From Lotus japonicus (lineage: Eukaryota > Streptophyta > Magnoliopsida > Fabales > Fabaceae): a stretch of DNA of 64,000 nucleotides. Position numbers and translations under genes: made by a program. The notes under the pieces were generated by a model. That model was not told where the DNA came from. It searched no databases and saw only the letters and a program-made list of their open reading frames with translations. Shown piece by piece: positions 45,714 to 57,548 of this stretch. Positions within the stretch are counted from its first letter, which is position 1; every line of letters begins with the position of its first letter. Where the stretch lies: the NCBI RefSeq assembly GCF_012489685.1, contig NC_080043.1, positions 45,337,127 to 45,401,126 on the forward strand. Direction: 5' to 3'.

Positions 45714-48013
45714 AACTATTATGGGGATTAGGTTTAATATACGTTCACTTCGAGTCAAATGCCTGAAGTCATAGTTTAGACTTTAAGTCAGTAGGTTAAC
45801 TCAAATAGTAATTACGTTATGTGTACTCATGAAGGGTACGAATGACGGGAGCGCTTGACGACGAAGCTAAAGAATAAAAGGAAGCGAACCGACACGGGAA
45901 AGCAAAGATGTGTTGGGATTGAAATAGCAGCTAGTATGGGAATTGGCTAAGGTGAGGGCTACTCACTGAATACTAGCAAATGCTTTAGGTGTCGACGAAT
46001 TCGACTTGATTTATTGTTTATGCACTTGATTGTGTTTGACTGGGAAAAATGTTTTCTGAGGCTACGGCTGACAATGACAATCATTTATCGCTGGAATTGT
46101 TTTTGATACTGATTCACATGTTATGTGCTAAATGGTTAATCTAGGATGTGTTGATATTGATTCACATGCTAGGTGCTAAATGGTTAATCTAGGATGTGTT
46201 GATATATGTGTCATGATTGTTGGATTGTGTTACTTTGATTATGCAAATACACATATATCTGTTGTACGTCAGAGTGAGGATAACGGGCAGTTATGCCACA
46301 CTCATCATGAGATTTTGGGAATGTTTGACGGGACGAACGGAGGTTCGGGCCTTGTTATTGTTTTAATGGATCGAGACCTTCTCTGGGAATTACTTGGGAT
46401 TATGGGATCTTTTAAACTCATAAGATTAGAGATAAAAACTAAATGGAAACTATTTTACAAGGAAAATTCATAAGACACTAAACAACCTCTGAACCTTTAA
46501 ATAATGATCACAATCTCAAATAAGGGCTTAGGACTTGAATATTAGTTTTGGAAAATGATAAGTGTCACCGAGTCCAAGTTTTGGGGAACTAATAAGTTTC
46601 CGAGTATGTTGATACTCTTTGCTCGATGAGCAGTTTTGTTGTTTGGCTATCTAAGGGATAAGCCGGGAAATTAATAAGTTTCTGAGTACGTTGATGCTCT
46701 TTTGCTCGATGAGCAGTTTATTGTTTGGCTATCTAAAGGATAAGCCGGGGAACTATAAGTTCCAAGTACATTGGTACTCTTTGCTCGCTGAGCAGTTTTT
46801 GACCATCGGATGGAGATGAGTCGGATAACTCGAGAAGTTATCACGAGTGATTGCACTCTTTTCATAATTAATTGTCTTTTGTCGCAGAATCGACATTTAC
46901 CTTAGGGTATTCTTTTTAGAGACAATAAGTTAGCTAGAACACGTGACGACGTGACGAGTGAGGTCGGAGACGTTGTTTGGCTAATCACTTTGCATTCATG
47001 CACACATTTTGAGGTTAATACACGGTGGGATGCCGGACCTCGGTGGATTCCAAAAATGGTCATAAGACCATGATTTCCACATAAGAACACTACGGTGATT
47101 CTTAGTAGCAGACGGAAATGGCAGACCTGCGGGTTCACTGCTGATCTGACTACATTTTGTTTGGTGTAAGAGACTCCCGAGCAGAAATGGTCCCACCTTG
47201 GCCGGTGTTAGGGCTGACTCGATGGTGCCCATCTTTCCGGATTGCATCTTGTTCCTCGTCATCTCATTCATGCACCATGCATACTAACTTAGTTGCCGAG
47301 TGTGATTCATACTTGTTAATCTTACTTGATATATGTTAATTGTCATTATTTGTCATTTATATTCATTGGAAGATATACAATTTATAATGCTATCCCAAAC
47401 TTCTAAGCCTAAGTAGCTATCCCTTAAACTTTATCTACTGGGTGTATTACTTATGTAATTCTTTGGAGTTGACCCTCGCGCCTTCTGTTTGTGTTTTGGC
47501 GGACTACGCCCATTGTCAGACAACGATATGTGGTGATGCGAGCAGATGCTACTCCATGTCGAAGACCTATAGAAGACTCGAAGAATAGAGTCGGGTGTAA
47601 GGCTAGAGCCTTTTGGGTAAAGAGCTTATCATTGTTGGTTAAAGCTTATAGGATTATTTTATAAGTATTGTTTGATGTTTTGTGTAGGTTTCGGTGCATT
47701 GCTATCTTGCGATTCTCCGATGTGGAAATCATAGGGAGTATATCGGATTTATGAGTCATTGCATAATAGATTCCTCGTTGAATCTAATTCTATTTGTTAG
47801 GTTTGTAAGTTGGGTTCATCTGTTGTTACCTCCGGGTACTTGCCTTGTTTAAGGCTGGATGTAAATTTATATACAGTTGGGAGTATGCATTGCATGATTT
47901 AGAAATACTTTGAAAAGAAAAAAAATACTCGCAATTATAAATCTCTTTTAGAAAATATTGCATATTTACTTCAACAGGTTACTAAAGTGACCCCCGGAAA
48001 TCGGGGTGTTACA
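45714..48013 (+). mobile_element. S5: 5'-truncated LTR (gypsy, subfamily B-like) at a deletion in C2
   Basis: The right end is the proper LTR terminus CGGGGTGTTACA at 48013. The left end has no TG terminus: homology to the G1 LTR starts in mid-LTR near 45780. Left of it is C2 gag and right of it is C2 5' LTR, so the rest of the 5' LTR, the C2 primer site and the gag start are missing. No TSD is therefore visible. The insertion was followed by, or caused, a deletion of both its own 5' half and flanking C2 sequence. Confidence 0.8.
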
Positions 48014-48601
48014 TTAGGATAGTACCTTGCTGTTGTACTTTGGATAGTGACGTGACCTTTAACCTTGTTGACTCTTGATCAGAGGAATGCTTCGTGTTGG
48101 AACTTGGGAAGCTTGTTGATCAGAGTCAGAGGGAAGCATGGATCCTCTGACCGTTGTAGCTTCTGATTCTGAACTCAGAGGAGAAGTACTTGGTCTTCAG
48201 AGCCAGTTTGCTTCTGGACTTCAGAGACTCTACTTTTCAGCTTCTGGATCTTCAGAGTCTTCTAAACCATCAGAGCTTCTGAGCCTTCAGAGTGTCTGGG
48301 TTATCAGAACGTCTGGATCTTCAGAACTTCAAGTGAGCTGAGTCCACATCAGAGTTTGACTATCTTCAGATCTTCTGAAGCTTTTCTACTGTTCAGTTTG
48401 AACATAGAGATTGCAAAAGCGTTGCTAGTGTTACTCGTTAAGCAAAGTGCTTCTGATTTGTGTGAGATTATATCAAGGTCAGAGTCTGTCATGAACACAC
48501 TCAGAAAACACGTTAGAGTACCATAATTGTTCATACTAAAACGTTAACTTGTAATCATCAAAACATAGAGTTGTACTACATGATCAAAACTTGATCTTAC
48601 A
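48014..48601 (-). repeat. C2 5' LTR remnant
   Basis: This matches about 25325-25911 of the C2 3' LTR and ends GATCTTACA followed by TSD TCCTA. It keeps only the first 588 bp (U3 side) of the LTR, with its TCAGAG-rich stretch. The transcription-start side is missing, cut by S5. Confidence 0.9.
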
Positions 48602-48606
48602 TCCTA

Positions 48607-48946
48607 CCATAGTCGCAAGCCTCATGCCATTTTTTCAACAAGTGCTTGTATGCAGCAGCAAGTTCTTCATCTGAGATATCTTCATCACTGGACTCACTAT
48701 CAGTGTTGTATTTTACTGTCAATCCCATTACTAGTTGTTCCTTTTCTTCCTCAGAATCATCATCTGACCAAGTTGTCACCATTCCTTTTGCTTGCCTTTT
48801 CAGGTATGTTGCACATTCTGTTATGTTATGACCAAAACCGTCACATTCATGACATTGTACCCCTTTAGCTTTGTTTGCTTTGTTTTCTTCTCTGTTCTTG
48901 GGAGCCACTCTTGTGTCCTTGTTGTTAAGTTCAAACACATCATAAC
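48607..48946 (-). pseudogene. C1 gag, zinc-knuckle part
   Basis: Between the S6 insertion and C2, this part of the C1 gag carries a CCHC knuckle (CHECDGFGHNITEC, near 48832-48873) and an acidic Asp/Glu/Ser region with DSESSDEDISDEEL. It then runs to KKWHEACDYGR at the C2 insertion point. The frame resumes at 24705. No stop interrupts this part. Confidence 0.88.
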
Positions 48947-50265
48947 GTTTTTAAAATCTTATTTTGATCATAACAATTTTATAATAGAAGTTTCTTTGAA
49001 AATTTATTCACTGGTAACATTCTTAATTACAGGAGAAACTTGGCTCTACATCACACACCTCAACGTTCTATCACTTATTAAGAAGAAATTTTTTCTCCAG
49101 GAAAGGAAGGAACCTTGCAACTACTGTATCCTAGCTGAAACTTCTGATCGTTCAATGACACATAATCAGTCATATATTTCAAGCAATATTTTGAGCGCCA
49201 AAGATTCAGTTTGATTTCAACCAGTTGTCTCACATTCAAATCTTATGATAATCACTTGAATTTCATTCAAACTAAATCAGATGAAGACAAAACTTGCTTT
49301 AGCAAAAGGCACGCTGACCAACGAGGAAAAGTACAAGTCGTCAACATCAAATTGCCAAATTGTCTCTTATCTGAAAAGTAGCCCAAAGTCTATTACCACC
49401 TACTAGCTGACAAACATCACCTTTCAAGCTAAAGGATAGACTTTCTTCAGAAGTAACATTTAATGAAGCTACCAACCAAGCCAATTGAATCAACGGTCCG
49501 ATATCAAAACTCAACGGCTATCTCAACGGTTGGATTGTGGCTCACAACGGCTACAACACTAGCAAGCAAGTATTTAAGGGATCTTTGAAGATCTGAAGAG
49601 AAGAAGAATTAACTCTGAGAATTCAAGCATTCATATTCAAACTTCTCAACAGCATTCAAAGCTTGAGCAGATATTCCCAAGTGTCAAACACAAGTCATAA
49701 ATTCTGCCCAGTGGAAGAGAAAACCCCGTACCTTAAAAGAGTCACATCTTTTATTCTCTTCACACTATTGTAGTAACTCTGAAGTGAATTCAATAGTCAA
49801 ATCTGAACCCAAACACTTAGAGTTCCAGTGCCATAAAGTCTCTACCCTCACTCTTGAAAGAAGAGAACCATTGTAGAGTATCATAAATCTTTGTAAAGAT
49901 TTCAGAGAAGTCCTGTACAATACTTATAGGAGGAGTTCTGCAGAATACTTGGAGAAGTCTGTGATAATACTTCGAGAAGTCCTAGATAATACTTTGTATT
50001 GGAGAAGTCCTTGATACTTCCTAGTGAAAATCTTGGTGGTGGCCAAGTACTGGACGTAGCCCAATTGTTTACGGTGAACCAGTATAAATCTATGTGTGCT
50101 GATCGTTTTGTTCTATTTACTGTTTTACTTCCGCTGCACTAAACGTGAAAAGTCACTCTTAAACATTTTGCCTAAGAACTAATATTCTTTTCATAAAACA
50201 CAGTTTTAAAAAGTAATTTTCAAGAACACAATTCAAACCCCCCTTTCTTGTGTTACTTTATTGCA
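48947..50265 (+). mobile_element. S6: solo LTR of a copia element in C1 gag
   Basis: About 1.3 kb of unrelated sequence separates two gag pieces. It begins near TTTTTAAAATCTTATTTTG and ends near AACCCCCCTTTCTTGTG. It contains features common in copia LTRs: GTACTGGACGTAGCCCAA, GTGAACCAGTATAAATC (TATA-like at about 50091), and a C-rich end. No internal domain is present. I could not find a clean TSD or TG/CA ends, so the borders are good to within about 20 bp and the ends may have mutated. Confidence 0.65.
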
Positions 50266-51060
50266 TCTCACTTGCAGGTGTCAGACCTGTTGTCAGTAAC
50301 ATTTGGTCTTAAACTTCTGTCAAATCTCCTCATGACTTTGTTGAATTTTCTTCCAAGCAAGGCTAGTGCTTCTTCCAGATTTTCATTAGTGTCTCCACCA
50401 TTCTGACTTCCTCTACCCAGATTTGACACAAATGCTATCTTGTTCTATTTCTCAGACCTTTCATTGATGGACATTTCAAAGGTTTGTAATGACCCAATTA
50501 GTTCATCCACTTTGATGCTACTAATGTCTTGTGCCTCATCAATAGCAGTGACCTTCATGTCAAATTTCTTAGGTAAAGACCTAAGGATTTTTCTGACCAA
50601 TTTCTCATCTGTCATGGGTTCTCCTAGTACAAAAGATGCATTTGCCATATCACGCACACGCATATGAAACTCAGAGATTGTTTCTTCCTCCTTCATCTTG
50701 AGATTTTCAAATTGAGTAGTTAGCAGTTGAAGTCTTGATAAGCGAACTCTGGCTGTACCTTCATGAGCAACCTTGCAAATATCCCAAGCATCCTTAGCAG
50801 TAGTACAAGTATGAATAAGCCTGAACATGTTCTTGTCAACACCATTGAAAATAGCACTAAGAGCCTTAGAGTTTGCAGTAGCTTCTTCATCTTTAGTCTT
50901 GCTCCAATCTACTTCAGGTTTGAGTTCAATAGTTGTAGTCCCTTCCTTGGTTTGCACTGGATGAGTCCACCCTTTGAGCACTGAATTGTACACCCTTCCA
51001 TCATCAATAGATCAAAGAAAAGCAATAATGCGAGCCTTCCAAGAAACAAATCTGCAGAAA
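50266..51060 (-). pseudogene. C1 gag, N-terminal UBN2-like part
   Basis: Gag of the copia type: SWKARIIAFL near 51030 (followed by a stop), WTHPVQT, ALSAIFNGVDKNMFRLIHTC, TAKDAWDICKVAHEGT, RLSRLQLLTTQFENLKMKEE and EKLVRKILRSLPKKFDMKVT. These are the classical blocks of the UBN2 gag domain. After TFEMSINERSEK a TAG at 50445 interrupts, but gag resumes immediately (KIAFVSN) and continues to about 50266. Two stops make it non-functional. It is the most upstream recognisable part of C1. Confidence 0.92.
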
Positions 51061-51895
51061 AGTCTTCAATAAAAAGTTTCCTTTTCCAGAAATAAAACTC
51101 CCACAAAATCCTCAGATCAAATCATTGAAACCGATTTGATCACATAGAATATAATCCTTGAACGGCGCATAGAAGCTTCCAGAAATACCCTAGCTTGATC
51201 ACCAAGTAATCAAAACGAAGCTTCACATAAAATCTAGCCAACTCATTGCAGGTTTTGCAGGGACAGATATCACGGGCAAGATGTTGTGACATCGGGTCCG
51301 ACATGTTGGCCAAAAACTTAACTTAGCTAAAATGCAAACAACATAACAAAGGAACAACAACCTTGACGTTGCTCCTGCACTATTTCGTACGCTTTTTATC
51401 TTAATCCTGAATTACGTTTAACGATTTTAAATGTGTGAAGGTTTAACTATGACTATTTGCTTGGTTTAATTCAACGAAAGCTTAATCACACTTCAAGAGA
51501 AATGTTACCTCGCCAAGCGTGTTTGGTCAAGGGCTTTGCCCATTAGGGCTAGGGTGCTCGGGTCCCCATGGCCATTTGGGGTCCCCGAGGCTTCGCCTAG
51601 TTAGAGATGCTCGCCCTTATTCCGAGGAGGCTTTTTTTGATAAGAAGCTTATCCCACGCATAGCCAATGGATAATGGTGATGGTGCCAGAATTGCCTGAG
51701 CGATTCCCAGACTTCAAGGTCGTAATGGAATCGCCACCTTCAGGAAATTTTTCCCACCGGGCAATCGCCGTAATTCAGCTTTTTCGATAGGTAAAGTCAA
51801 TCGTAGGAACATTTCTGAGAATACCCTATCTTATATATGATTCGTAAATACAAGTTTTTGTATTTTTACATTTTTGGACGCCTCGTTAAAAAACT
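51061..51895. other. Unassigned sequence between C1 and A2
   Basis: The first about 240 bp may be C1 leader or LTR remnant (an inference from position, with the phrase GGACCCGATGTCACAACATC on the minus strand). The rest contains a palindrome-rich, G/C-rich patch near 51560-51600 with inverted GGGTCCCC copies, and a stretch near 51690-51760 with GATTCCCAGACTTCAAGGTC. I recognise no gene. It could be part of a further LTR element. A2 inserted at its right edge, preceded by AAACT, which could be a TSD whose partner is outside the window. Confidence 0.5.
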
Positions 51896-52145
51896 TTATG
51901 ACCCTTGTTTAGTGGTGTTTTTAGGGTCATTTCTTTCTTTGTTTTGAGTCTTTTTGTTGAGTCTCATGTAGTGTTTCATGCATTCTCATGCATTTTTATC
52001 TTTCTTTGAGTTTTTACTTCGTTTTGGTAATTTTGTAGTTTTATAGGGAGTTTTCTTGCATTTTAAGTAAGTTTAGGACTTGCATGGTTTTATTGTGTTA
52101 ATTGAAGGATCTCTTGTGCTAATAAGCTCTTTGAGCTTCTGGAAT

Positions 52146-55100
52146 TGTAACACCCCGATTTCGGTGGCGTCACTTTAGTAACCAAAATAAACTTAATGCG
52201 GAAAAACGTGAATATTTTTTTTTTCGATAATAACTAAGACAAGACTGAACTAAATAAAACCCAACAATAACAATAATCAGAACTAATATACAATATATAA
52301 ACAACCCCCGCTGTAGTAGTAACCTCGTCACGAGTAAACCTCCAGTGACGGAAAGGAAAGTGTAACGCCCGAAGGCAATATATACAAACCAAAAGAAAAG
52401 GGTGAAGTGCCCGCAACACCATCCCTCAAAACTGAGAATCAGCTGACCCAATGGCCTGAAAATAAGACCTCCTAAGTCCAACCAACTCTCTGTGATTCCC
52501 GTAAGGAAACCACACAAAAAGCTATAGGCGGATCTACCCTGTCCCCTAAGTAACAAATGAAGCAAGACTGTCAGAGCTAAAACTCTACTCCTACACTAAT
52601 CCTAACTCGAGGAGCTCATACCAACACTCAAAACTATGTGCTAGCATGATCGTCGTCTGAATCAGAATCCAGAACGACCAAGTCTACTAACCCTATCCGT
52701 CCTCCCCTCGCAACCGCAGTACGCTCCGATGCTGGACTCACGGGCTTAGGGCCCGAACCCTGATCATCGATGATCGCAACAGAGGGTGCACTAGACCCTG
52801 CCGAAGGCACTCCCACTGGAATCTCCTATGAGGGATCCTCCTCCTCTGAAGATGACGGTGGCGGCGGTGGTCCTCCGAATCCTGGTCCGCAGTGAACGCC
52901 CGGTGGCAAGTTGAAGCTGATAGAGCATCGCCTCAACACTCCTGACCTCAAGAGTCCTCCACTGTCCACGTGGTCCTCCATGATGCGCCCCGAATACGTC
53001 GCTCGATGGCTCGCGGGGTCAACCACCCACGACCCGGGGTCGTCCTGATCGATCATCTCATACCTAATCCCCCCCGAAGGGTGGACCATGGTGAACCAAT
53101 CCGCAATATTCATCTGACAAAAGGCGTTGTCCGCCAAAACACACACAGAAGACGCGAGGGTCAACTCTAAAGAACTATGTAGATAATAAACCCAATAGGT
53201 ACAAATAATAATTAGCCACTTAGGCTTATAACTAGAGATGTCATTCCTAGGGTTGCATGTTCCATATCGAACGTAAAGGACAACAATAACAAATAGCATG
53301 TTCCAAATAGGATTGACAAATAACAATCACACTCGACAACTAAATTAGTATGTATGTTGCATGATATGCAATGCAGGTTAACCCAGTCAACCAATATGCA
53401 TTCCGGAACGGATGGACATCATCGGATCAGCCCTTCACCAGCCACGGTGGTGCCATTTCGGCCCGTGATGCCTCTTACTCCAACATCATCATGTAGCCAG
53501 ATCAGCATAAAACCCGAAGGCCTGCCATTTCGGTCTGCTACTAAGAGTCACCTAGCAGCGCTCTTACGCGGAAATCCTGGTCTTATAACCAATTTTGGAA
53601 TCCGCCGTGGTCCGGTATCTCGCCGTGTTTAAACCACTTAATGAGTGCATGCAATGCAGTGATTAGCCAAACAACGTCTCCGACCTCACTCGACACGTCG
53701 CCACGTGTTCTAGCTAAATTAATGTCTCTAAAAGCTTACCCTAAGGTAACGTCGATTCTGCGACAAAATACAATAATCATTAAACGAGTGCAACCACTCA
53801 CGATGACTCTTCGGGTCATCAATACTCTCACGAAGTCTCACGCTTCAGTGAAGTTTCATGCTCTCACAAGGTCTCACGCCTCAGTGGAGTTCCATGCTTT
53901 CCACAAGGTCTCACGCCTCAGTGGAGTATCCCGCATTCACAAGGTCTCACGCCTCAGTGAAGCTCCTCGGCTCATCCCTTGGATGGCTAACAAACTGCTC
54001 AACGAGCGAAGGAGTACCAACATACTCAGAACTTACCAAACTCCTCAACACTTGGATCCGACGACACTCCTCGCTTTTCCAAAACTATGATTTGACTTCC
54101 AATGCCTTCCTTCGAGGTTGTTATCATTACTTAAAGATTTTGAGGTTATTTAAGGTCTTATGAATTTTCTTTATAAAATAGATTCCATTTTGTCTTATCG
54201 CAAGTCTTATACATTTGCAGGATCTCCCAATCCCAAGTCGCTTCCATAGGATGTCTCGATCCACTAAACAGAATTAAGGCCCGAACCTCGTTCGTCCTAT
54301 CAAACTTTCTCGAAACTCTCAAAATAAAATCGGCATGACCTGCCCGCTATTCTCACCATTCAGAATCTCAGATTCCAGTGCAAAAGCAGAATTAACTCAT
54401 CATAATCAATCAACATGTCATATGTCAATATCTTAAGCAATAACCACATAGCACCTAGCATATAAGGCATGCACCACACATCCTAAATTACCCAATTAGC
54501 ACTTAGCATGTCATTCACTCATCAAAAACATTCAGTAGATGCATCATCCACATTGTCAGCCGAAGCCTCAGAAAACATTTTCCAATCACACACAATTCCC
54601 GTGCATAAACAGTAAACAATGTCGAAACATCGACCCTAAGCATTAACTAGAGATTCAGTGAGAAGCCCTCACTTGAAGGTTTTCCAGTATGATCGTCAAG
54701 CGCTTCCTCGCACTCAAAGTGTTGTTCCTCAGAGAAATCCTCAAAAGCACCTTTACAACAAAATCACAGAATACTATAAGAATCTATCGAAAACTAAGCT
54801 ATCGATACTTACTAAGGTTACTCGAAGTAATCTATACTCTAAGGTACGATAATCTAGCGCGAAAGGACAAGTTTTCGGAAAAGGAAATTTCCTCCTCCCC
54901 CTCTAATAGGCTCGACCACTTTTCACAATTAAGGGGCTCGATTTTTCTTCGATCAAACTTGGTTCCTATGCTTTCATAAGCCGTAACTAAGGGTATTCTG
55001 AACTCGGAAAAATTATCGGATCAAAAACTGTCGCAGGGGTATTTTGGTCATGATTTTTAACTTAGGATTTTCAAAACTGAAATCCCAAAAATAAAATTTT

Positions 55101-56279
55101 GCAGGGACGTCACCAACGACGTTTATGACAACTAATCCTACTAGCACTAAGCTAAGGCGATAGTTTTCAGCCTAAAGGTTGAAGCTTTACTCCAAAAGTT
55201 CCAAAAATGGGTATTTTAGGTTCAAATTGATTCCGGCGGAATTCCGGCGACATAACGGAAAATCTAACCCGGCAGAAGTGATCTTGGGCACATATAGAAG
55301 AGGTTTAGAATCAGAAATGAAAGATTCAGGATAGTTTTGCAAAAACCCATAAACTATCAGCTCAGAAAACTCTACAGAAAAGCTATGGAAAAAGCGATCG
55401 GAGGTAAGGATTAGCGACTATACCTCGAAACCTTGAAGCAGCAACTGATTAATCAACGATCAAGCAAGGATTGAACAAAATCTCTTCTCCTCCTCTCCTT
55501 AGCAAACTCGCGGCCTCCTTGGGAAGAAATGGGTAAGATATTTGTTTTTTTCTCATTTTTTTGCTATATATAGAAGGTGGAAATTCGCGGGAAAATGAAA
55601 GTTTCGCGAATCTGATTTTTCCGGCGTCATTCTCCGTGAATTAATAGATATGTTTTGGAAAAAGAATTCCAAAACTATAAAGAGGTCTCCTTGTATTTTT
55701 GGCAACTAATGCATAGTCGGTATAAAACTATTTTTCCCGATAAGTTGCTTTTTGCATCGAATGTCGGAATAGAAAACATCCTTCGGAAGAAAGATTGAAA
55801 TCATCAAGAGAAATGGGTGTACGCGTGTAGAATATCCATTTGAAGCTCTGAATAGATAAAGTCTTCATTGTCGAGAAATTCTAGGGTTTTGAAATACCAG
55901 GGATTCGGTTTCGGCAAACTTCCGATGATTGGAATCGGACGTTCGTAGATCCTAGAGTTTCGCCTCGAAACGATTGTGATATATGGAAAAAGAGAAGTTC
56001 TAACATTTCTCTGAAGATTTTTGGAATTAACTGCCATCGTGCCTAAAAGTGAAAATTAGCTATATACTAGGGTTTCTGACCTAGGTTTAAGCGTAAAACG
56101 TTCGTGCTATAACTTTTATCGATCATAATGAAATCCTTGAACTTTTCCTGAACTTTCTCCTTCATAAATATATTTCATTTAATAAACTTTCGTTCAGGTT
56201 TCCCTTCACATTACATCAACCCTAATCGTGAATAAGAAGTTTATTCACTTAGCATAAGCTTAAAAACTCGGGCCTTACA
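52146..56279 (-). mobile_element. S7: solo LTR (gypsy, subfamily A) in the A2 5' LTR
   Basis: It opens TGTAACACCCCGATTTCGG and closes GGGCCTTACA, with TSD GGAAT (52141-52145 and 56280-56284). It is 4134 bp and closely resembles S1 and S2. It lacks the MITE and the 19-bp minisatellite of S2. The 77-residue minus-strand ORF at 55804-56037 corresponds to the one in S1 but looks like inherited LTR sequence. Confidence 0.94.
53822..53975. repeat. Tandem repeats in S7 (CACGAAGTCTCACGC type)
   Basis: About four copies of a CACAAGGTCTCACGCCTCAG core lie 36-38 bp apart. This is the S1 array on the opposite strand and a short version of the array in S4. Confidence 0.8.
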
Positions 56280-57393
56280 GGAATTTTCCTTGGCTTGTTG
56301 GTTAAGTTTACAGATCAGGAACTGAAGGTGAAAGAAGGCCAAGAAGCTTGGAATTGAAGGAGGACTTAAAGAGGCTTGGAAGAGGAGTTACAAGAAGCTA
56401 AAAAGTCTTTTCCAGCGAGCTTAAGCGCCTAGGCGCTAGTTATGTTTTGTCAGGCTGCTGGAATTGGCGCCTAGGCGCTGAGAATTGGCGCCTAGGCACC
56501 AATTGCCTTCCAGAGAGCATGTTTTTGGCTGGAATTGGCGCTCAGGCACTCTGAATTGGCGCCTGAGCGCCCAGACTCGACTGTTTTGCCTATAAATTGG
56601 TTTTTAGACATTTCACTTGTAACCTTTTGTCATTTTATCATATTTTCATAAGTTAGAAGAGAGGGTTTGAGTTCTGGAGCTTGAGGAGCTTTCCCTAAGC
56701 CCTATGTTTCAGGTTTCATCTTTATCTTCTTGTATGGATTCCATAGCCATGCTTGGCTAAAACCCCTTTTGTTTTGGGTTCTTTGTAAGACTTTGGATGT
56801 TTTAGCTTTCATTCCTTTTCTATTCATGTTGTTCTGAGTAACTCCTATGCTTTATCTCTCAAGCTTGAATGCATGCTAGCTTTTTACTTTTCTATAATCA
56901 TAACGATAGTTTATTATAGAATTGGGACTTGTTGTGAGATTACCTCTTCTATACTTGCTGCTAGGAATAGAGGAAGGGTTGAGGTTTGTTGGCCTGAATT
57001 GCATGCTTAGTGCTTCTAAAAAATGTTTAGGTTATCAAGGAATTGAATCTATCTTTTGATTAGAAAGGGTTTTCTTTACGAGGCATCGATAGATGACTAT
57101 CTAGGCTAGAACATCAAGGAGAGACTCAGGATTAATTGAATAAGAAGGTTTGCTAAAACTGAATTTGTTGAGCAAGAACCCAAGGCAATCTCATCTCTGA
57201 ATTTCAATCGCTTTATTACTCGATCACTTGTCTTTTTACAAACTCAAGAAACAACCAATCATTAAAACTGAATTTTACTCGCTTTTCAACCTTGAACTTG
57301 AATCTTAAACTGGATTTGCAATCTTATTCCCTGTGGTTCGATAATTTAAAACCGGGTAGATTCTGCACACTTGCAGAAGAACCAACAAGTTTT

Positions 57394-57411
57394 TGGCGCC
57401 GTTGCCGGGGA
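57394..57411 (+). promoter_or_regulatory. A2 primer-binding site, Asp-tRNA type
   Basis: TGGCGCCGTTGCCGGGGA begins six bases after the LTR end at 57387, identical in sequence and spacing to A1. Confidence 0.93.
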
Positions 57412-57548
57412 ATTGTTTTGCGATTTTTGGTTTAAGTTTTTAGTTTGTGGTTTTATTTTTTTTGTTTTTATCCTTGTCTAGAATTGGTGCTACAAATCTT
57501 TCTCTGTTGAGTGTCATACGTAGGTTGCTTTCAAGGGAGGCACCACCA

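Larger units (their letters stand above)
24706..48601 (-). mobile_element. C2: SIRE-like Ty1/copia element with env-like and antisense ORFs
   Basis: The element is bounded by TSD TCCTA (24701-24705 and 48602-48606) and sits in the gag of C1. In minus order it has a 5' LTR remnant, gag with CCHC knuckle, protease, integrase, RT, RNase H, a long env-like ORF, a small ORF on the opposite strand, and a complete 3' LTR of 1206 bp. Nested A1, S4 and S5 account for more than half its span, leaving about 10.3 kb, a normal size for the lineage even though the primer site and gag start are deleted. Several in-frame stops and frameshifts make it non-autonomous. Confidence 0.93.
1..51300 (-). mobile_element. 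C1: outermost, decayed SIRE-like Ty1/copia element
   Basis: This is the substrate into which G1, S3, C2 and S6 inserted. Reading leftwards, its own sequence gives gag (51060-50266, 48946-48607, 24705-24291), protease joined to the RT end (24290-23463), RNase H (20967-20562) and a small downstream ORF (20392-20285 continuing at 188-57). The pieces rejoin exactly once each insertion and one TSD copy are removed, which is the evidence that they belong to one element. Gene order gag-PR-(INT deleted)-RT-RH with copia-type motifs marks Ty1/copia. The gag, with a UBN2-like region, CCHC knuckles and a coiled coil, suggests the SIRE lineage. The integrase and most of RT are missing. Neither LTR is confidently seen: the left end is outside the window and the right end near 51.3 kb is unclear. 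Confidence 0.8.
51896..57387 (+). repeat. A2 5' LTR, interrupted by S7
   Basis: The two parts, 51896-52145 and 56285-57387, total about 1.35 kb. The start TTATGACCC corresponds to TGATGACCC in A1, so the terminal TG is altered. The end is GAACCAACA. GCGCCTAGGCGC palindromes recur near 56420-56575, followed by a TATAAAT box at 56589, in the same order as in A1. Confidence 0.92.

Noticed and set aside
48792..49214. Plus-strand ORF of 140 residues spanning C1 gag and S6
   Set aside because: It crosses an insertion boundary and is antisense to a clear gag zinc knuckle.
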